A program made the position numbers and the translations under genes. The notes under the pieces are model-generated. The model made no database searches. It worked only from the letters and a program-made list of their open reading frames with translations, and was not told the DNA's origin. Of a stretch of DNA of 52,762 nucleotides, positions 44,092 to 52,762 are shown piece by piece; position 1 is the stretch's first letter, and each line of letters starts with the position of its first letter. This DNA comes from Geminicoccaceae bacterium (GTDB taxonomy: Bacteria; Pseudomonadota; Alphaproteobacteria; Geminicoccales; Geminicoccaceae): assembly GCA_025062095.1 (NCBI GenBank), contig JANXAZ010000024.1, positions 1 to 52,762 on the forward strand, read 5' to 3'.

Positions 44092-45176
44092 GCCGCGCGG
44101 TGCTCTCGCGTACGGGGCCGCCGGAGCCCGCCGCCAATCCGCATCTGTTCGGGCACGAGGGCGCGCTCGCGCGTTGGTGCCGCGCCTGGTGCGCCGGCCG
44201 CCTCGCTCATGCTTGGCTGCTCACCGGTCCCAAGGGGGTGGGTAAGGCGACGCTCGCCCATCGGCTCGCGCGTCTGTGGCTCGCGGGCGATCCCGAACAT
44301 CCCGCCGGCGGCGACCCCCAAGCGCCGATCTTCCGTCAGGTCGCATCCGGGGCCCATCCCGATTTCCATCGCCTCGCCCCGCGCCATACCGGCCTCGTCC
44401 GGGGACGCAGGCCGGAGCTTCCGGTCGAAGAGGTGCGCGAGACCCTGGCGCTTCTGCAACAGACGGGGCTCGCCGGCCACCGGCGGGTGTGCCTGATCGA
44501 GGATGCCGAAACGGCGCTCAACGAGGAGGGCGAGAACGCGCTCCTCAAGCTGCTCGAGGAGCCGCCCCCGGGGCTCTTGTTCCTCCTCGTGGTCCAACGC
44601 CCGGGCAAGCTTCCGCCGACGATCGCTTCCCGCTGCGTCCCCCTCCGACTCGCTCCTCTGGGCGAAAGCGCGCTGCGGCGCGCTCTGAGCGTGCTCGCCC
44701 CGGAGCTCGAAGCCGATCCGCGCCGCGAGGCGGTGATCGCCTTCGCCGAGGGCAGCCCGGGGCGCGCTCTCGCCGCGGTCGCCGAAGGATGGCTCGAGAC
44801 CTACGAACAGCTTCTCGCCGCACTCGCCGAAGGGACCCTCGCGGCTCGCCTCGAAGCGGCCGAAATCCTCGCCGGCTGGGCCCAGAAGCAGGGCGTGGCT
44901 GCGGCCTCCGAACTTCTCGGCCTGGTCCTTCGCCGTCTGGCCCGTGTGCTCGCGGAGCGCGCTCCGAGCGTGGCCTTGGCCGGGGACGAGAACGAGCGGC
45001 TCTCCCGGATCGCCCGCCGCCTCGACCTTGAAAGCGTTACCGCCTTGTGGGAGAAGCTCGACGCGCTCGCCGCCGGCGTCGAGACCTTCAATCTCGATCC
45101 CTTTCAGGCCTTCTTGTCGCTCGTGCAGAGCCTGGGCGAGGCGGTCGCGCCGCACCCGGTGCGCGCCGGGACCTGA
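44088..45176 (+). CDS. holB: DNA polymerase III delta' subunit
   Basis: This 362-aa clamp-loader subunit starts at a GTG overlapping the tmk stop. It contains LAHAWLLTGPKGVGKATLAHRLAR (P-loop), RRVCLIEDAETALNEEGENALLKLLEEPPPG and ASRCVPLRLAPL (sensor region). It belongs to the delta-tau-delta' complex that loads the beta clamp. The zinc module is reduced, as in other alphaproteobacteria. Confidence 0.93.
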   Translation: MSRAVLSRTGPPEPAANPHLFGHEGALARWCRAWCAGRLAHAWLLTGPKGVGKATLAHRLARLWLAGDPEHPAGGDPQAPIFRQVASGAHPDFHRLAPRHTGLVRGRRPELPVEEVRETLALLQQTGLAGHRRVCLIEDAETALNEEGENALLKLLEEPPPGLLFLLVVQRPGKLPPTIASRCVPLRLAPLGESALRRALSVLAPELEADPRREAVIAFAEGSPGRALAAVAEGWLETYEQLLAALAEGTLAARLEAAEILAGWAQKQGVAAASELLGLVLRRLARVLAERAPSVALAGDENERLSRIARRLDLESVTALWEKLDALAAGVETFNLDPFQAFLSLVQSLGEAVAPHPVRAGT

Positions 45177-45197
45177 GCGGGATCGAGGAGCTGGAGC

Positions 45198-46736
45198 ATG
45201 GCCGCGCGGGACGCCTTCTACGTCACCTCGCCGATCTATTACGTCAACGACAGCCCGCACATCGGTCACGCCTACACCACGCTCGCCTGCGACGTGGTGG
45301 CCCGCTTCATGCGCCTGGACGGGCGGCGCGTGCGGTTTCTCACCGGCACCGACGAGCACGGGCAGAAGGTGGAAAAGGCCGCGCGCGAAGCCGGCATGGA
45401 ACCCAAGGCCTTCACCGACGAGGTCTCGCAGCGCTTTCGCCGGATGGTGGAGGTCATGGGCACCTCGCCCGACGATTTCATCCGCACGACCGAAGAGCGT
45501 CACATTCGCGCGGTGACCGCGCTCTGGCGCAAGCTCGTGGAGGCCGGGGACGTCTATCTCGGCACCTATGCCGGCTGGTATTCGGTGCGCGACGAGGCGT
45601 TCTACGCCGAAAGCGAGCTCGTCGACGGCAAGGCGCCCACCGGGGCGCCGGTGGAATGGGTCGAAGAGCCGTCCTACTTCTTTCGGCTTTCGGCCTGGCG
45701 GGACCGCCTCCTCGCCTATTACGAGCGCAACCCGCGCGCGATCCTGCCGCCGAGCCGGCGGAACGAGGTCGTGAGCTTCGTCAAGGCCGGGCTGCAGGAC
45801 CTTTCGGTGTCGCGCACGAGCTTCCGCTGGGGCATTCCGGTCCCCGGCGATCCCGACCACGTGATCTACGTCTGGCTCGACGCCTTGACCAATTATCTGA
45901 GCGCGCTCGGTTATCCCGATACCGAAAGCGAGCTGTTCACGACCTTCTGGCCGGCCTCGCTGCACATGGTCGGCAAGGACATACTGCGGTTCCATGCCGT
46001 CTATTGGCCGGCTTTCTTGATGAGCGCGGGACTCGAGCCGCCGCAGTGCGTCTTCGCCCACGGCTGGTGGACGAACGAGGGTCAGAAGATCTCCAAATCC
46101 CTGGGCAACGTCATCGATCCCTTCGATCTCGTCGCGCGCTACGGGCTCGATCAGGTTCGCTATTTTCTCTTGCGCGAGGTGCCCTTCGGTCAGGACGGCG
46201 ACTTTTCGCGCGCGGCCATGCTCAAGCGCGCCAATCACGACCTCGCCAACGATTACGGCAATCTCGTCCAGCGCGTGCTCACCATGGTTCAGCGCAACTG
46301 CGCGGGCCGCATCCCCGACCCGGGCGGGCTCGCGGCCGAAGACGACGAGCTTCTCGCCGCGGCGCACGCGCTTCTGCCCGCGGTGCGGGCGGCCATGGAA
46401 GAAGTCGCCTTCCACCGGGCCCTAGAGGCGATCTTCGAGGTCGTCGGCAAGGCCAACCGCTACGTCGACGCACAGGCGCCCTGGGTACTCGCCAAGCGTG
46501 ACCCCGTGCGCCTGAAGGCCGTCCTGTGGACCGCCTGCGAGACCATTCGGCATCTCGCCACCTTGACCCAGCCCTTCATGCCGGACGCTTCCGCCAGGAT
46601 TCTCGACCAACTCGCGGTGAGCGAGCCGGCTCGGCGCTTTCCGAGCCTGGGGCCCGACGGGGCGCGTCTCGTGCCGGGAACCCCGCTTCCACCGCCCGTT
46701 CCCGTGTTTCCGCGCCTGCAGGAGAGCGCGGCGTGA
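45198..46736 (+). CDS. metG: Methionyl-tRNA synthetase
   Basis: The 512-aa class I synthetase has FYVTSPIYYVNDSPHIGHAYTT (HIGH motif), GTDEHGQK, VWLDALTNYL and the KMSKS equivalent GQKISKSLGNV. The connective domain carries no zinc cysteine knuckle and the protein lacks the C-terminal EMAP-like domain, the usual short form in alphaproteobacteria. ATG 45198 follows GGAG. Confidence 0.97.
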   Translation: MAARDAFYVTSPIYYVNDSPHIGHAYTTLACDVVARFMRLDGRRVRFLTGTDEHGQKVEKAAREAGMEPKAFTDEVSQRFRRMVEVMGTSPDDFIRTTEERHIRAVTALWRKLVEAGDVYLGTYAGWYSVRDEAFYAESELVDGKAPTGAPVEWVEEPSYFFRLSAWRDRLLAYYERNPRAILPPSRRNEVVSFVKAGLQDLSVSRTSFRWGIPVPGDPDHVIYVWLDALTNYLSALGYPDTESELFTTFWPASLHMVGKDILRFHAVYWPAFLMSAGLEPPQCVFAHGWWTNEGQKISKSLGNVIDPFDLVARYGLDQVRYFLLREVPFGQDGDFSRAAMLKRANHDLANDYGNLVQRVLTMVQRNCAGRIPDPGGLAAEDDELLAAAHALLPAVRAAMEEVAFHRALEAIFEVVGKANRYVDAQAPWVLAKRDPVRLKAVLWTACETIRHLATLTQPFMPDASARILDQLAVSEPARRFPSLGPDGARLVPGTPLPPPVPVFPRLQESAA

Positions 46737-47524
46737 TCGTCGATTCCCACTGCCATCTCGATTACCCCGGTCTGTGCGAGCGCGAGGCGGAGGTCGTCGC
46801 GAGAGCGCGCGCGGCCGGGATCGTGGCCATGCTCGCGATCGGCACCACGCGCGCGGGATGGGCGAAGACGATCGCCATCGCCGAGCGCTGGCCCGAAGTC
46901 TGGGCGGCGGTGGGCATCCACCCCCACCACGCCGGCGAGGAGGGGCTGGAGGACCCGCAGCCGCTCGTCGAGCTCGCACGCCATCCCGAGGTGGTGGCGA
47001 TCGGGGAGAGCGGTCTCGACTTCCATTACGATCGGGCGCCGCGCGTCGCCCAGGAACGCAATTTCCGCGTGCACATCGAGGCCTGTCGGCTGACCGGCCT
47101 GCCGCTCGTCGTGCACACCCGCGATGCCGACGAAGCGACGATCGCGATCCTCGAACAAGAACTACGCAAAGGTCCTTTTACGGGTGTGATCCACTGTTTC
47201 AGTTCTTCGCGCAGGCTGGCCGAAGCCGCGCTGTCGATGGGCTTTTACCTGGGTATCGGCGGAATCCTGACCTTCAAGCGATCGGACGAACTGCGCGCGA
47301 TCGTTCGCGACGTGCCGCTCGAGCGGTGCTTGCTCGAGACCGATGCGCCCTATCTCGCCCCCGTCCCCCACCGCGGAAAGACCAACGAGCCTGCCTTCAC
47401 CGTGCACACCGCGCGCGTGCTGGCCGAACTCAAGGGGGTGCCGCTCGCGGAGGTCGAGCGTACGACCACGGCCGCCTTCTTTCGCTTGTTCGGAAAGGCG
47501 CGGCCGCTCGCCGAGGCGGCATGA
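46733..47524 (+). CDS. tatD: TatD-family metal-dependent DNase
   Basis: The 263-aa hydrolase starts at a GTG overlapping metG (GTGA). It shows the metal-binding set VDSHCHLDYPGL, AVGIHPHHA, IGESGLDFHYDRAP, VVHTRDADE, GVIHCFSS and LLETDAPYLAPVPHRGKTNEP. Members are 3'-5' DNases or D-tyrosyl/AP nucleases. It is positioned in the conserved metG-tatD-MBL order. Confidence 0.95.
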   Translation: MIVDSHCHLDYPGLCEREAEVVARARAAGIVAMLAIGTTRAGWAKTIAIAERWPEVWAAVGIHPHHAGEEGLEDPQPLVELARHPEVVAIGESGLDFHYDRAPRVAQERNFRVHIEACRLTGLPLVVHTRDADEATIAILEQELRKGPFTGVIHCFSSSRRLAEAALSMGFYLGIGGILTFKRSDELRAIVRDVPLERCLLETDAPYLAPVPHRGKTNEPAFTVHTARVLAELKGVPLAEVERTTTAAFFRLFGKARPLAEAA

Positions 47525-48291
47525 GGGTCACCGTCTTGGGCTGCGGCACCTCGTCCGGGGTGCCGCAGATCGGCTGCGACTGCCGTGTCTGCCGCTCGGC
47601 CGACCCGCGCGACAAGAGGCGGCGCTGCGCGATCTACATCGAGGTCGAGGGCAAGAAGATCCTCGTCGATACCGGTCCCGATCTGCGCCAACAGTGCCTC
47701 GATGCCGGGATCGGTGCAATCGACGCGCTTCTGTACACCCACGCTCATGCGGATCATCTGCACGGGATCGACGATCTGCGGGCGATCAACAACATCCTCA
47801 TGGCGCCCATCCCGACCTACGCGCACGCGAGCGTGCTCGAGCGGATCCGACTGCGCTTTCCTTACGTCTTCGAGGGCGGGCGGAGCGAGTTCGGCTATTG
47901 GCGCCCCGAACTCGCCCCCCGCCCCGTCCACGGCCCCTTCGAGATCGGCGGGATCGAGATCCGCCCCTTCCGCCAACGCCACGGGCGCGGCGAGAGTTGG
48001 GGCTTCCGCATCGGCCGCTTCGCCTATTCGACCGACACCGACGGGCTCGACGAGGAAGCCTTCGCGGTCTTGCGCGGGATCGAGCTGTGGATCGTCGATT
48101 GTCTGCGCGCGCGACCGCATCCGAGCCACGCCCATCTCGAGATGACGTTGTCCTGGATCGAGCGGGTCGGGCCCGCGCGCGCCTTTCTCACCCACATGAA
48201 CCACGAGCTCTCCTATGCCGACTGGCTCGAGCGGCTGCCCCCGGGCGTGCTCCCCGCCCACGACGGGCTCGTGCTCGAGCTCGCACCTTAG
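47521..48291 (+). CDS. PhnP-like MBL-fold phosphodiesterase
   Basis: The 256-aa metallo-beta-lactamase-fold protein has a structural zinc motif at the start (GCGTSSGVPQIGCDCRVC) and the catalytic motif LLYTHAHADHLHGIDDLR, followed by STDTDGLDE, IVDCLRARPHPSHAHLEM and LTHMNHELSY. It is similar to PhnP-type cyclic phosphodiesterases, commonly found just after tatD. Its physiological substrate here is unknown. Confidence 0.9.
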   Translation: MRVTVLGCGTSSGVPQIGCDCRVCRSADPRDKRRRCAIYIEVEGKKILVDTGPDLRQQCLDAGIGAIDALLYTHAHADHLHGIDDLRAINNILMAPIPTYAHASVLERIRLRFPYVFEGGRSEFGYWRPELAPRPVHGPFEIGGIEIRPFRQRHGRGESWGFRIGRFAYSTDTDGLDEEAFAVLRGIELWIVDCLRARPHPSHAHLEMTLSWIERVGPARAFLTHMNHELSYADWLERLPPGVLPAHDGLVLELAP

Positions 48292-48308
48292 CCGCGGTCG
48301 AGGTCGCC

Positions 48309-48932
48309 GTGCGCGATCGGATCCTCGAGACACTGGGTTACCTCGATCTGCCTCCCGGTCGGCTCGCCACGCTCGTGGTCTATCTCGAGATGCGCGAGCC
48401 GCCCGCGGAGCGGATGCCCCTCTCGCGCGACGATCTTCGCCTCCGGCGTTGGGAGCGGCCCGAACCCGAGGCCTACCGCCGGCTCTTCCGGCGCGTGGGC
48501 GAGCCCTGGCTCTGGTTCAGCCGCTTGCTTCTCGCGGACGAAGCGCTCTGCGCGGTGCTCCACGATCCCGCGGTCGAGGTCTTCGTACCCGAGCGCGCTC
48601 GCGAGCCGATCGGGCTCCTGGAGCTCGACTTCCGCCGCGAAGGGGAATGCGAGCTCGCCTTTTTCGGGCTCGTTCCCGAGGCGATCGGCAAAGGCGCGGG
48701 GCGCTGGCTCATGGACCGCGCGCTTGCGCTCGCCTGGCGTCCGGGCGTGCGTCGCTTCTGGGTGCACACCTGCCACTTCGACCATCCCGCGGCCCTCGGC
48801 TTCTACCTCCGGACGGGATTTCGGCCGTACAAGCTCGCGGTGGAGGTATTCGAGGATCCGCGCCTGAAAGGCGTGCTGCCGCGCTCGGCGGCCCCCCACG
48901 TGCCGCTCCTCGAACCCGAAATTCCGCGCTGA
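48309..48932 (+). CDS. GNAT-family N-acetyltransferase
   Basis: The best start is GTG 48309 (207 aa). It has a GNAT core in the C-terminal two-thirds: GLLELDFRREGECELAFFGLVPEAIGKGAGRWLMDRALALAW (acetyl-CoA loop GKGAGRWLM) and VHTCHFDHPAALGFYLRTGFRPYK. The N-terminal LATLVVYLEMREPP belongs to an alphaproteobacterial subgroup with unknown substrate. It follows the MBL gene by 17 bp. Confidence 0.85.
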   Translation: MRDRILETLGYLDLPPGRLATLVVYLEMREPPAERMPLSRDDLRLRRWERPEPEAYRRLFRRVGEPWLWFSRLLLADEALCAVLHDPAVEVFVPERAREPIGLLELDFRREGECELAFFGLVPEAIGKGAGRWLMDRALALAWRPGVRRFWVHTCHFDHPAALGFYLRTGFRPYKLAVEVFEDPRLKGVLPRSAAPHVPLLEPEIPR

Positions 48933-48951
48933 CCGCCGCGCGGGCCGCCGC

Positions 48952-49785
48952 TCAACGCTCGACCGGGGTGTCGGGTAGCGCACCCCATTCGCTCCACGAG
49001 CCGTCGTAAACCGCGACGTCCGGCCGACCGAGCTCGAAGAGAGCGAGAGCGGCGACGCAAGCCGAAACGCCGGAGCCGCAGCTGCACACGATCGGACGGG
49101 CGAGGTCGACCCCCGCGCGGCGGAAAGCCTCGACCAGCGCCGAGCGCTCGTGCAGCCGTCCATCGGGCGCGATCAGCTCGGAGTAGGGAAGGTTGACGCT
49201 GCCCGGAATGTGGCCCGAGCGCAGGCCGGGGCGCGGTTCCGGCAGTTCGCCCCGGAACCGGCCGGCCGAGCGCGTATCCACGACCTGTTCGCGCCGGGTC
49301 GCGACGTTCGCGCGCATCTGGTCGATTTCGCGCAGCAAGAGGCTGTTGAAGCGGGCGGTGAAATGACGCTCCCGCGGTCGCGGCGGCTGATCCTCCACCG
49401 GGCGCCCTTCCGCGCGCCAGCGCTCCATGCCGCCGTCGAGCACGAACACCGCCTCGTGTCCGAAGAGCCGGAACATCCACCACACGCGCGCCGAGGCGCA
49501 GAAGCGGTTGTTGTCGTAGACGACGATCGTGACCCCGTCGCCGAGCCCGAGCCGGCGCACCTTGGCACTGAACTTGGCGGGCGAGGGGACCATGTGCGGG
49601 TAAGGGCTCGTCTCGTCGCAGATCTCGTCGATGTCGAAATAGACCGCGCCCGGGATGTGCGCGGCCTCGTATTCGGCCCGCGCGTCGCGGCCCGTATCGG
49701 GCATCACCCAGGTCGCGTCCACCACCCGGATGTCGGGGGCGTCGAGCCGCTGGGCGAGCCAGTCGGTGGAAACGAGAGCGCTCAT
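48952..49785 (-). CDS. sseA: 3-mercaptopyruvate sulfurtransferase
   Basis: The 277-aa protein has two rhodanese domains. The C-terminal active-site loop is CGSGVSAC in IVCSCGSGVSACVAALAL, matching the CG(S/T)GVTA loop of mercaptopyruvate rather than thiosulfate sulfurtransferases. The N-terminal domain carries the usual EYEAAHIPGAVYFDIDEICD. It transfers sulfur from 3-mercaptopyruvate to cyanide or protein thiols. It lies 26 bp downstream of the cysteine synthase gene on the same strand, so the two form a cysteine/sulfur operon. Confidence 0.94.
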   Translation of the reverse strand: MSALVSTDWLAQRLDAPDIRVVDATWVMPDTGRDARAEYEAAHIPGAVYFDIDEICDETSPYPHMVPSPAKFSAKVRRLGLGDGVTIVVYDNNRFCASARVWWMFRLFGHEAVFVLDGGMERWRAEGRPVEDQPPRPRERHFTARFNSLLLREIDQMRANVATRREQVVDTRSAGRFRGELPEPRPGLRSGHIPGSVNLPYSELIAPDGRLHERSALVEAFRRAGVDLARPIVCSCGSGVSACVAALALFELGRPDVAVYDGSWSEWGALPDTPVER

Positions 49786-49811
49786 GGAATTCTCCGAAAG
49801 GCCCCGCGAGC

Positions 49812-50819
49812 TCAGGCGAGCCAAGGCGGCACGGGTAGGCCCTTTTCGCGCAGGAATGTGGGGTTGAAGAGGCGGCTCTGGTAGCGGGTACCGTAATCGC
49901 AGAGGATCGTCACCACCGTGTGTCCGGGCCCGAGCTCTTTGGCGACGCGAATGGCCCCCGCGACGTTGATCCCGGAAGAGCCGCCGACGACGAGTCCTTC
50001 TTCTTTGACGAGGTCGAAGATGATCGGGAGCGCTTCTTCGTCCGGGATCTGCACCGCGTCGTCGACGGGAGCGCCTTCGAGGTTCTTGGTGATGCGGCTC
50101 TGGCCGATGCCTTCGGTGATCGAGCTGCCGGTGGCCTCGAGCACCCCGCGCTTGTACCAGGAGTAGAGCGCGGCCCCCATGGGATCGGACAAGACGATCT
50201 TGATCGCCGGATTTCGTTCCTTGAGGAACATCCCCACACCGGCGAGCGTTCCGCCCGTGCCCACCGCGCAGGTGAAGGCGTCGATCCGGCCTCCCGTCTG
50301 TTCCCAGATCTCGGGTCCGGTGGTGCGGTAGTGCCCCTCGCGGTTGGCGACGTTGTCGAATTGGTTGGCCCAGATCGCACCATGGGGTTCGGTCTTGGCG
50401 AGTTCTTCGGCGAGCCTGCCCGCGACCTTCACGTAGTTGTTGGGGTCCTTGTAGGGAACGGCGGGGACCAGCCGCAGATCGACGCCGAGCAGGCGCAACA
50501 TGTCGATCTTCTCGCGGCTCTGGGTCTCCGGCATGACGATCACCGTGCGATAGCCGCGAGTGTTGCCGACGAGCGCGAGGCCGATGCCCGTATTGCCGGC
50601 CGTGCCCTCCACGATCACCCCGCCGGGACGGAGGAGACCCTTGCGCTCGGCGTCTTCGACGATGGCGAGCGCGGCACGGTCCTTCACGCTGCCGCCCGGG
50701 TTCAAGAACTCGCACTTGCCCAAGATCTCGCAGCCCGTGAGCTCGGAAGCCTTCTTCAGGCGCACGAGCGGGGTCTTGCCGATGAGCTCGGTGAAATCGG
50801 CGCGCACGTCACGCGGCAT
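49812..50819 (-). CDS. cysK: Cysteine synthase (O-acetylserine sulfhydrylase)
   Basis: The 335-aa PLP enzyme has ELIGKTPLVRLKKASELTG, the PLP-lysine motif NPGGSVKDRAALAIVEDAE (Lys at about 44), GTAGNTGIGLALV, CAVGTGGTLAGVGMFLKE and VGGSSGINVAGA. It makes cysteine from O-acetylserine and sulfide in the cytoplasm. The sulfurtransferase gene follows it. Confidence 0.95.
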   Translation of the reverse strand: MPRDVRADFTELIGKTPLVRLKKASELTGCEILGKCEFLNPGGSVKDRAALAIVEDAERKGLLRPGGVIVEGTAGNTGIGLALVGNTRGYRTVIVMPETQSREKIDMLRLLGVDLRLVPAVPYKDPNNYVKVAGRLAEELAKTEPHGAIWANQFDNVANREGHYRTTGPEIWEQTGGRIDAFTCAVGTGGTLAGVGMFLKERNPAIKIVLSDPMGAALYSWYKRGVLEATGSSITEGIGQSRITKNLEGAPVDDAVQIPDEEALPIIFDLVKEEGLVVGGSSGINVAGAIRVAKELGPGHTVVTILCDYGTRYQSRLFNPTFLREKGLPVPPWLA

Positions 50820-51383
50820 ACGGCGGCTCCGAAAAAGCTACGCCGAGGGCTCTAAGCGTCCGCGAGCGCGAGGGCAACGGGCGAAAGGCGAATCGGGGGC
50901 CGCGCGCGGCCTCGGGGCGCTCCGGCGCGACGAAGGAGAGGCCGCGGAACGAGACGTAGAAGGCCGCGAGCTCTTTTTTCCTCGGGCCGGGCTCGACCCC
51001 GGCGCCCGGGAAGGGCTCGATCCTCCGCTCCGGGGACCGAGGAGGACGACCGGGGTGAACGCCGGATCCCCGGGGTGGAGCCCCGGGAGAAAGCGGCCGG
51101 GCGGGGCGAAGAAGAGGCCAAGAAAGAAGGGGCGGCTCGGGTTCGTTTCGTTCGTCTCGCGCGCGCCCCGAGGCGGCTTCGCCCGCACCTTCCGCCCGCG
51201 CCGTGCGGGCGATCGGGGAAGAGGCCCCGCTTTTCCGATCACGCGAGCGGTCGCGCGGCTTGGGCCCGAAGTCGGGGACGCGCCCGCGCGCGAAAGCGGC
51301 GGCCCCGCCACACGACGGGTCGGACGAGCGTGCCGACGGCCGAGCCGCGGTGCCGGACGACGATCCGTCGTCCCGATCCTTCC
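50820..51383. other. 564-bp hairpin-rich intergenic region
   Basis: No gene is credible here; the open frames are low-complexity Arg/Pro/Ser shadows. The region holds a 7-bp perfect hairpin CCCGGGG-TGGAG-CCCCGGG (51069-51087), several smaller GC-rich dyads, and at 51214-51234 a plus-strand terminator-like hairpin (CGGGG/CCCCG, then CTTTT). A 19-nt segment at 50959-50977 is nearly repeated at 52615-52633. Confidence 0.5.
50849..50877 (-). promoter_or_regulatory. Candidate promoter for cysK-sseA
   Basis: On the minus strand TTGCCC (50877-50872) and TAGAGC (50854-50849) are separated by 17 bp, about 30 bases before the cysK ATG at 50819. The -10 element is a weak match. No operator was identified. 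Confidence 0.3.
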
Positions 51384-52355
<972 letters not shown>

Positions 52356-52762
52356 GCGATCCTCGTTTCCCTCGGGTTTCGCGGGACAGGGATAAGGCAT
52401 CCGGCCGACCCGCCGAAAGCGCGGACCGCGGAGGGCGGAGCCGCGAAGGCGTCGAGCCGCGCCGGCGCCCGGCTCGATGCGGAATACGAGCGCGGGAAGC
52501 GCTTGCCTTCGCGGCTCCGCCCGCCGGGCCATCGCGGCCGCGGTCCTCGGAAGAGGACCGGCTCCGCGGCTCGCCGGACCGAAGGTGCCAGCGAAACGGA
52601 CCGGGCGAGGCGGCGAAGGCCGCGGGTTCTTTTCGTCGATGGCGGGACCCGAACCGGCCGTCCGTGGATCGAATCCTGGCTTCGGGGTGCGAGGACGACG
52701 TCACCGGATCGACCGATCGGGCGAGGGCCACTCGCGGCCTCCGCCCCGGCCGTGGCGTCGGT
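52356..52762. other. Gene-free end of window
   Basis: No coding gene is supported in these 407 bases. They would contain the aldo/keto reductase promoter (minus strand), and an elaborate inverted-repeat structure described separately. Confidence 0.5.
52433..52560. repeat. Nested inverted repeats with three-way-junction potential
   Basis: A perfect 18-bp inverted repeat (52433-52450 with 52505-52522) encloses 54 bases that contain two further perfect hairpins: an 8-bp stem TCGAGCCG/CGGCTCGA (52452-52459 with 52470-52477) and a 5-bp stem AGCGC/GCGCT (52489-52493 with 52499-52503). Just outside lies an 8-bp stem CGGTCCTC/GAGGACCG (52541-52548 with 52553-52560) capped by a GGAA loop. On the plus strand this loop is a GNRA tetraloop. 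It could be an RNA element, either independent or a leader of the minus-strand aldo/keto reductase, or a palindromic DNA repeat. Confidence 0.6.

Noticed and set aside
45198-46736. MetG lacking zinc knuckle and C-terminal domain as an anomaly
   Set aside because: The short zinc-free form is normal in alphaproteobacteria and the catalytic motifs are intact.
51214-51234. Plus-strand terminator of an unknown gene
   Set aside because: The hairpin and CTTTT look terminator-like, but no plus-strand gene or promoter precedes it, so I only mention it within the intergenic region.
50838-51311. 157-codon minus-strand open frame upstream of cysK
   Set aside because: Low-complexity Arg/Pro/Ser composition with no recognisable motif or ribosome site; long frames without stops are common in this GC-rich DNA.
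52356-52532. 59-residue N-terminal extension of the aldo/keto reductase
   Set aside because: The ATG at 52355 has a GAGG ribosome site and begins the domain exactly; the extension is Arg/Pro-rich and runs through a structured inverted repeat.

Overview
The window is GC-rich DNA (roughly two-thirds G+C by eye), very probably from an alphaproteobacterium. The evidence is a complete 14-gene nuoA-N operon followed by birA, coaX, rnj, mce and a DUF1467 gene, which is the usual alphaproteobacterial order. Many GTG starts, ATGA/GTGA/TGATG overlaps and CCA-encoding tRNAs fit this. I cannot name a genus. I see no IS element, phage gene, integrase or CRISPR array.

Layout. 1-2428 (minus): a TRAP transporter, dctP-dctQ-dctM, with dctM cut by the window edge. 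2734-9866: two facing operons. The plus operon encodes a BchC-like dehydrogenase, a pterin-synthase (PTPS) homologue lacking key catalytic residues, a GT4 glycosyltransferase and a methyltransferase. The minus operon encodes YceI, cytochrome b561, a GTP cyclohydrolase II with a decayed RibB-like half, a second YceI and a RibD-type reductase without deaminase domain. Together they look like a pathway to a modified GTP-derived pyrimidine or pterin, tied to a periplasmic YceI/b561 redox pair. This is the best candidate here for an undescribed system.

9960-21070: malate synthase, an MgtE-like CBS/membrane protein, and a second accessory cluster: EcsC, a 71-aa unknown, DUF5132, an HMA2-type protein, an Ala-rich phasin- or histone-like protein, a divergent MetK homologue with two active-site Asp replaced by His, and a P2-type cation ATPase whose start codon shares a base with the CCA end of tRNA-Val. 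An SGNH-hydrolase gene broken by a -1 frameshift follows.

21158-39585: tRNA-Asp, the nuo operon (respiratory complex I) with a plausible promoter, then birA, coaX, rnj, mce and DUF1467. 39586-39830 is a less GC-rich non-coding stretch with several hairpins and a strong intrinsic terminator, a probable sRNA. 39976-48932 (plus): a small secreted protein, then cell-wall genes (MltB-like transglycosylase, RlpA, D-Ala-D-Ala carboxypeptidase) merging into tmk-holB-metG-tatD-MBL hydrolase-GNAT. 48952-52355 (minus): sulfurtransferase, cysteine synthase and aldo/keto reductase. The last 400 bases carry no gene but hold a perfect 18-bp inverted repeat enclosing two further hairpins, so they could fold as a three-way junction.
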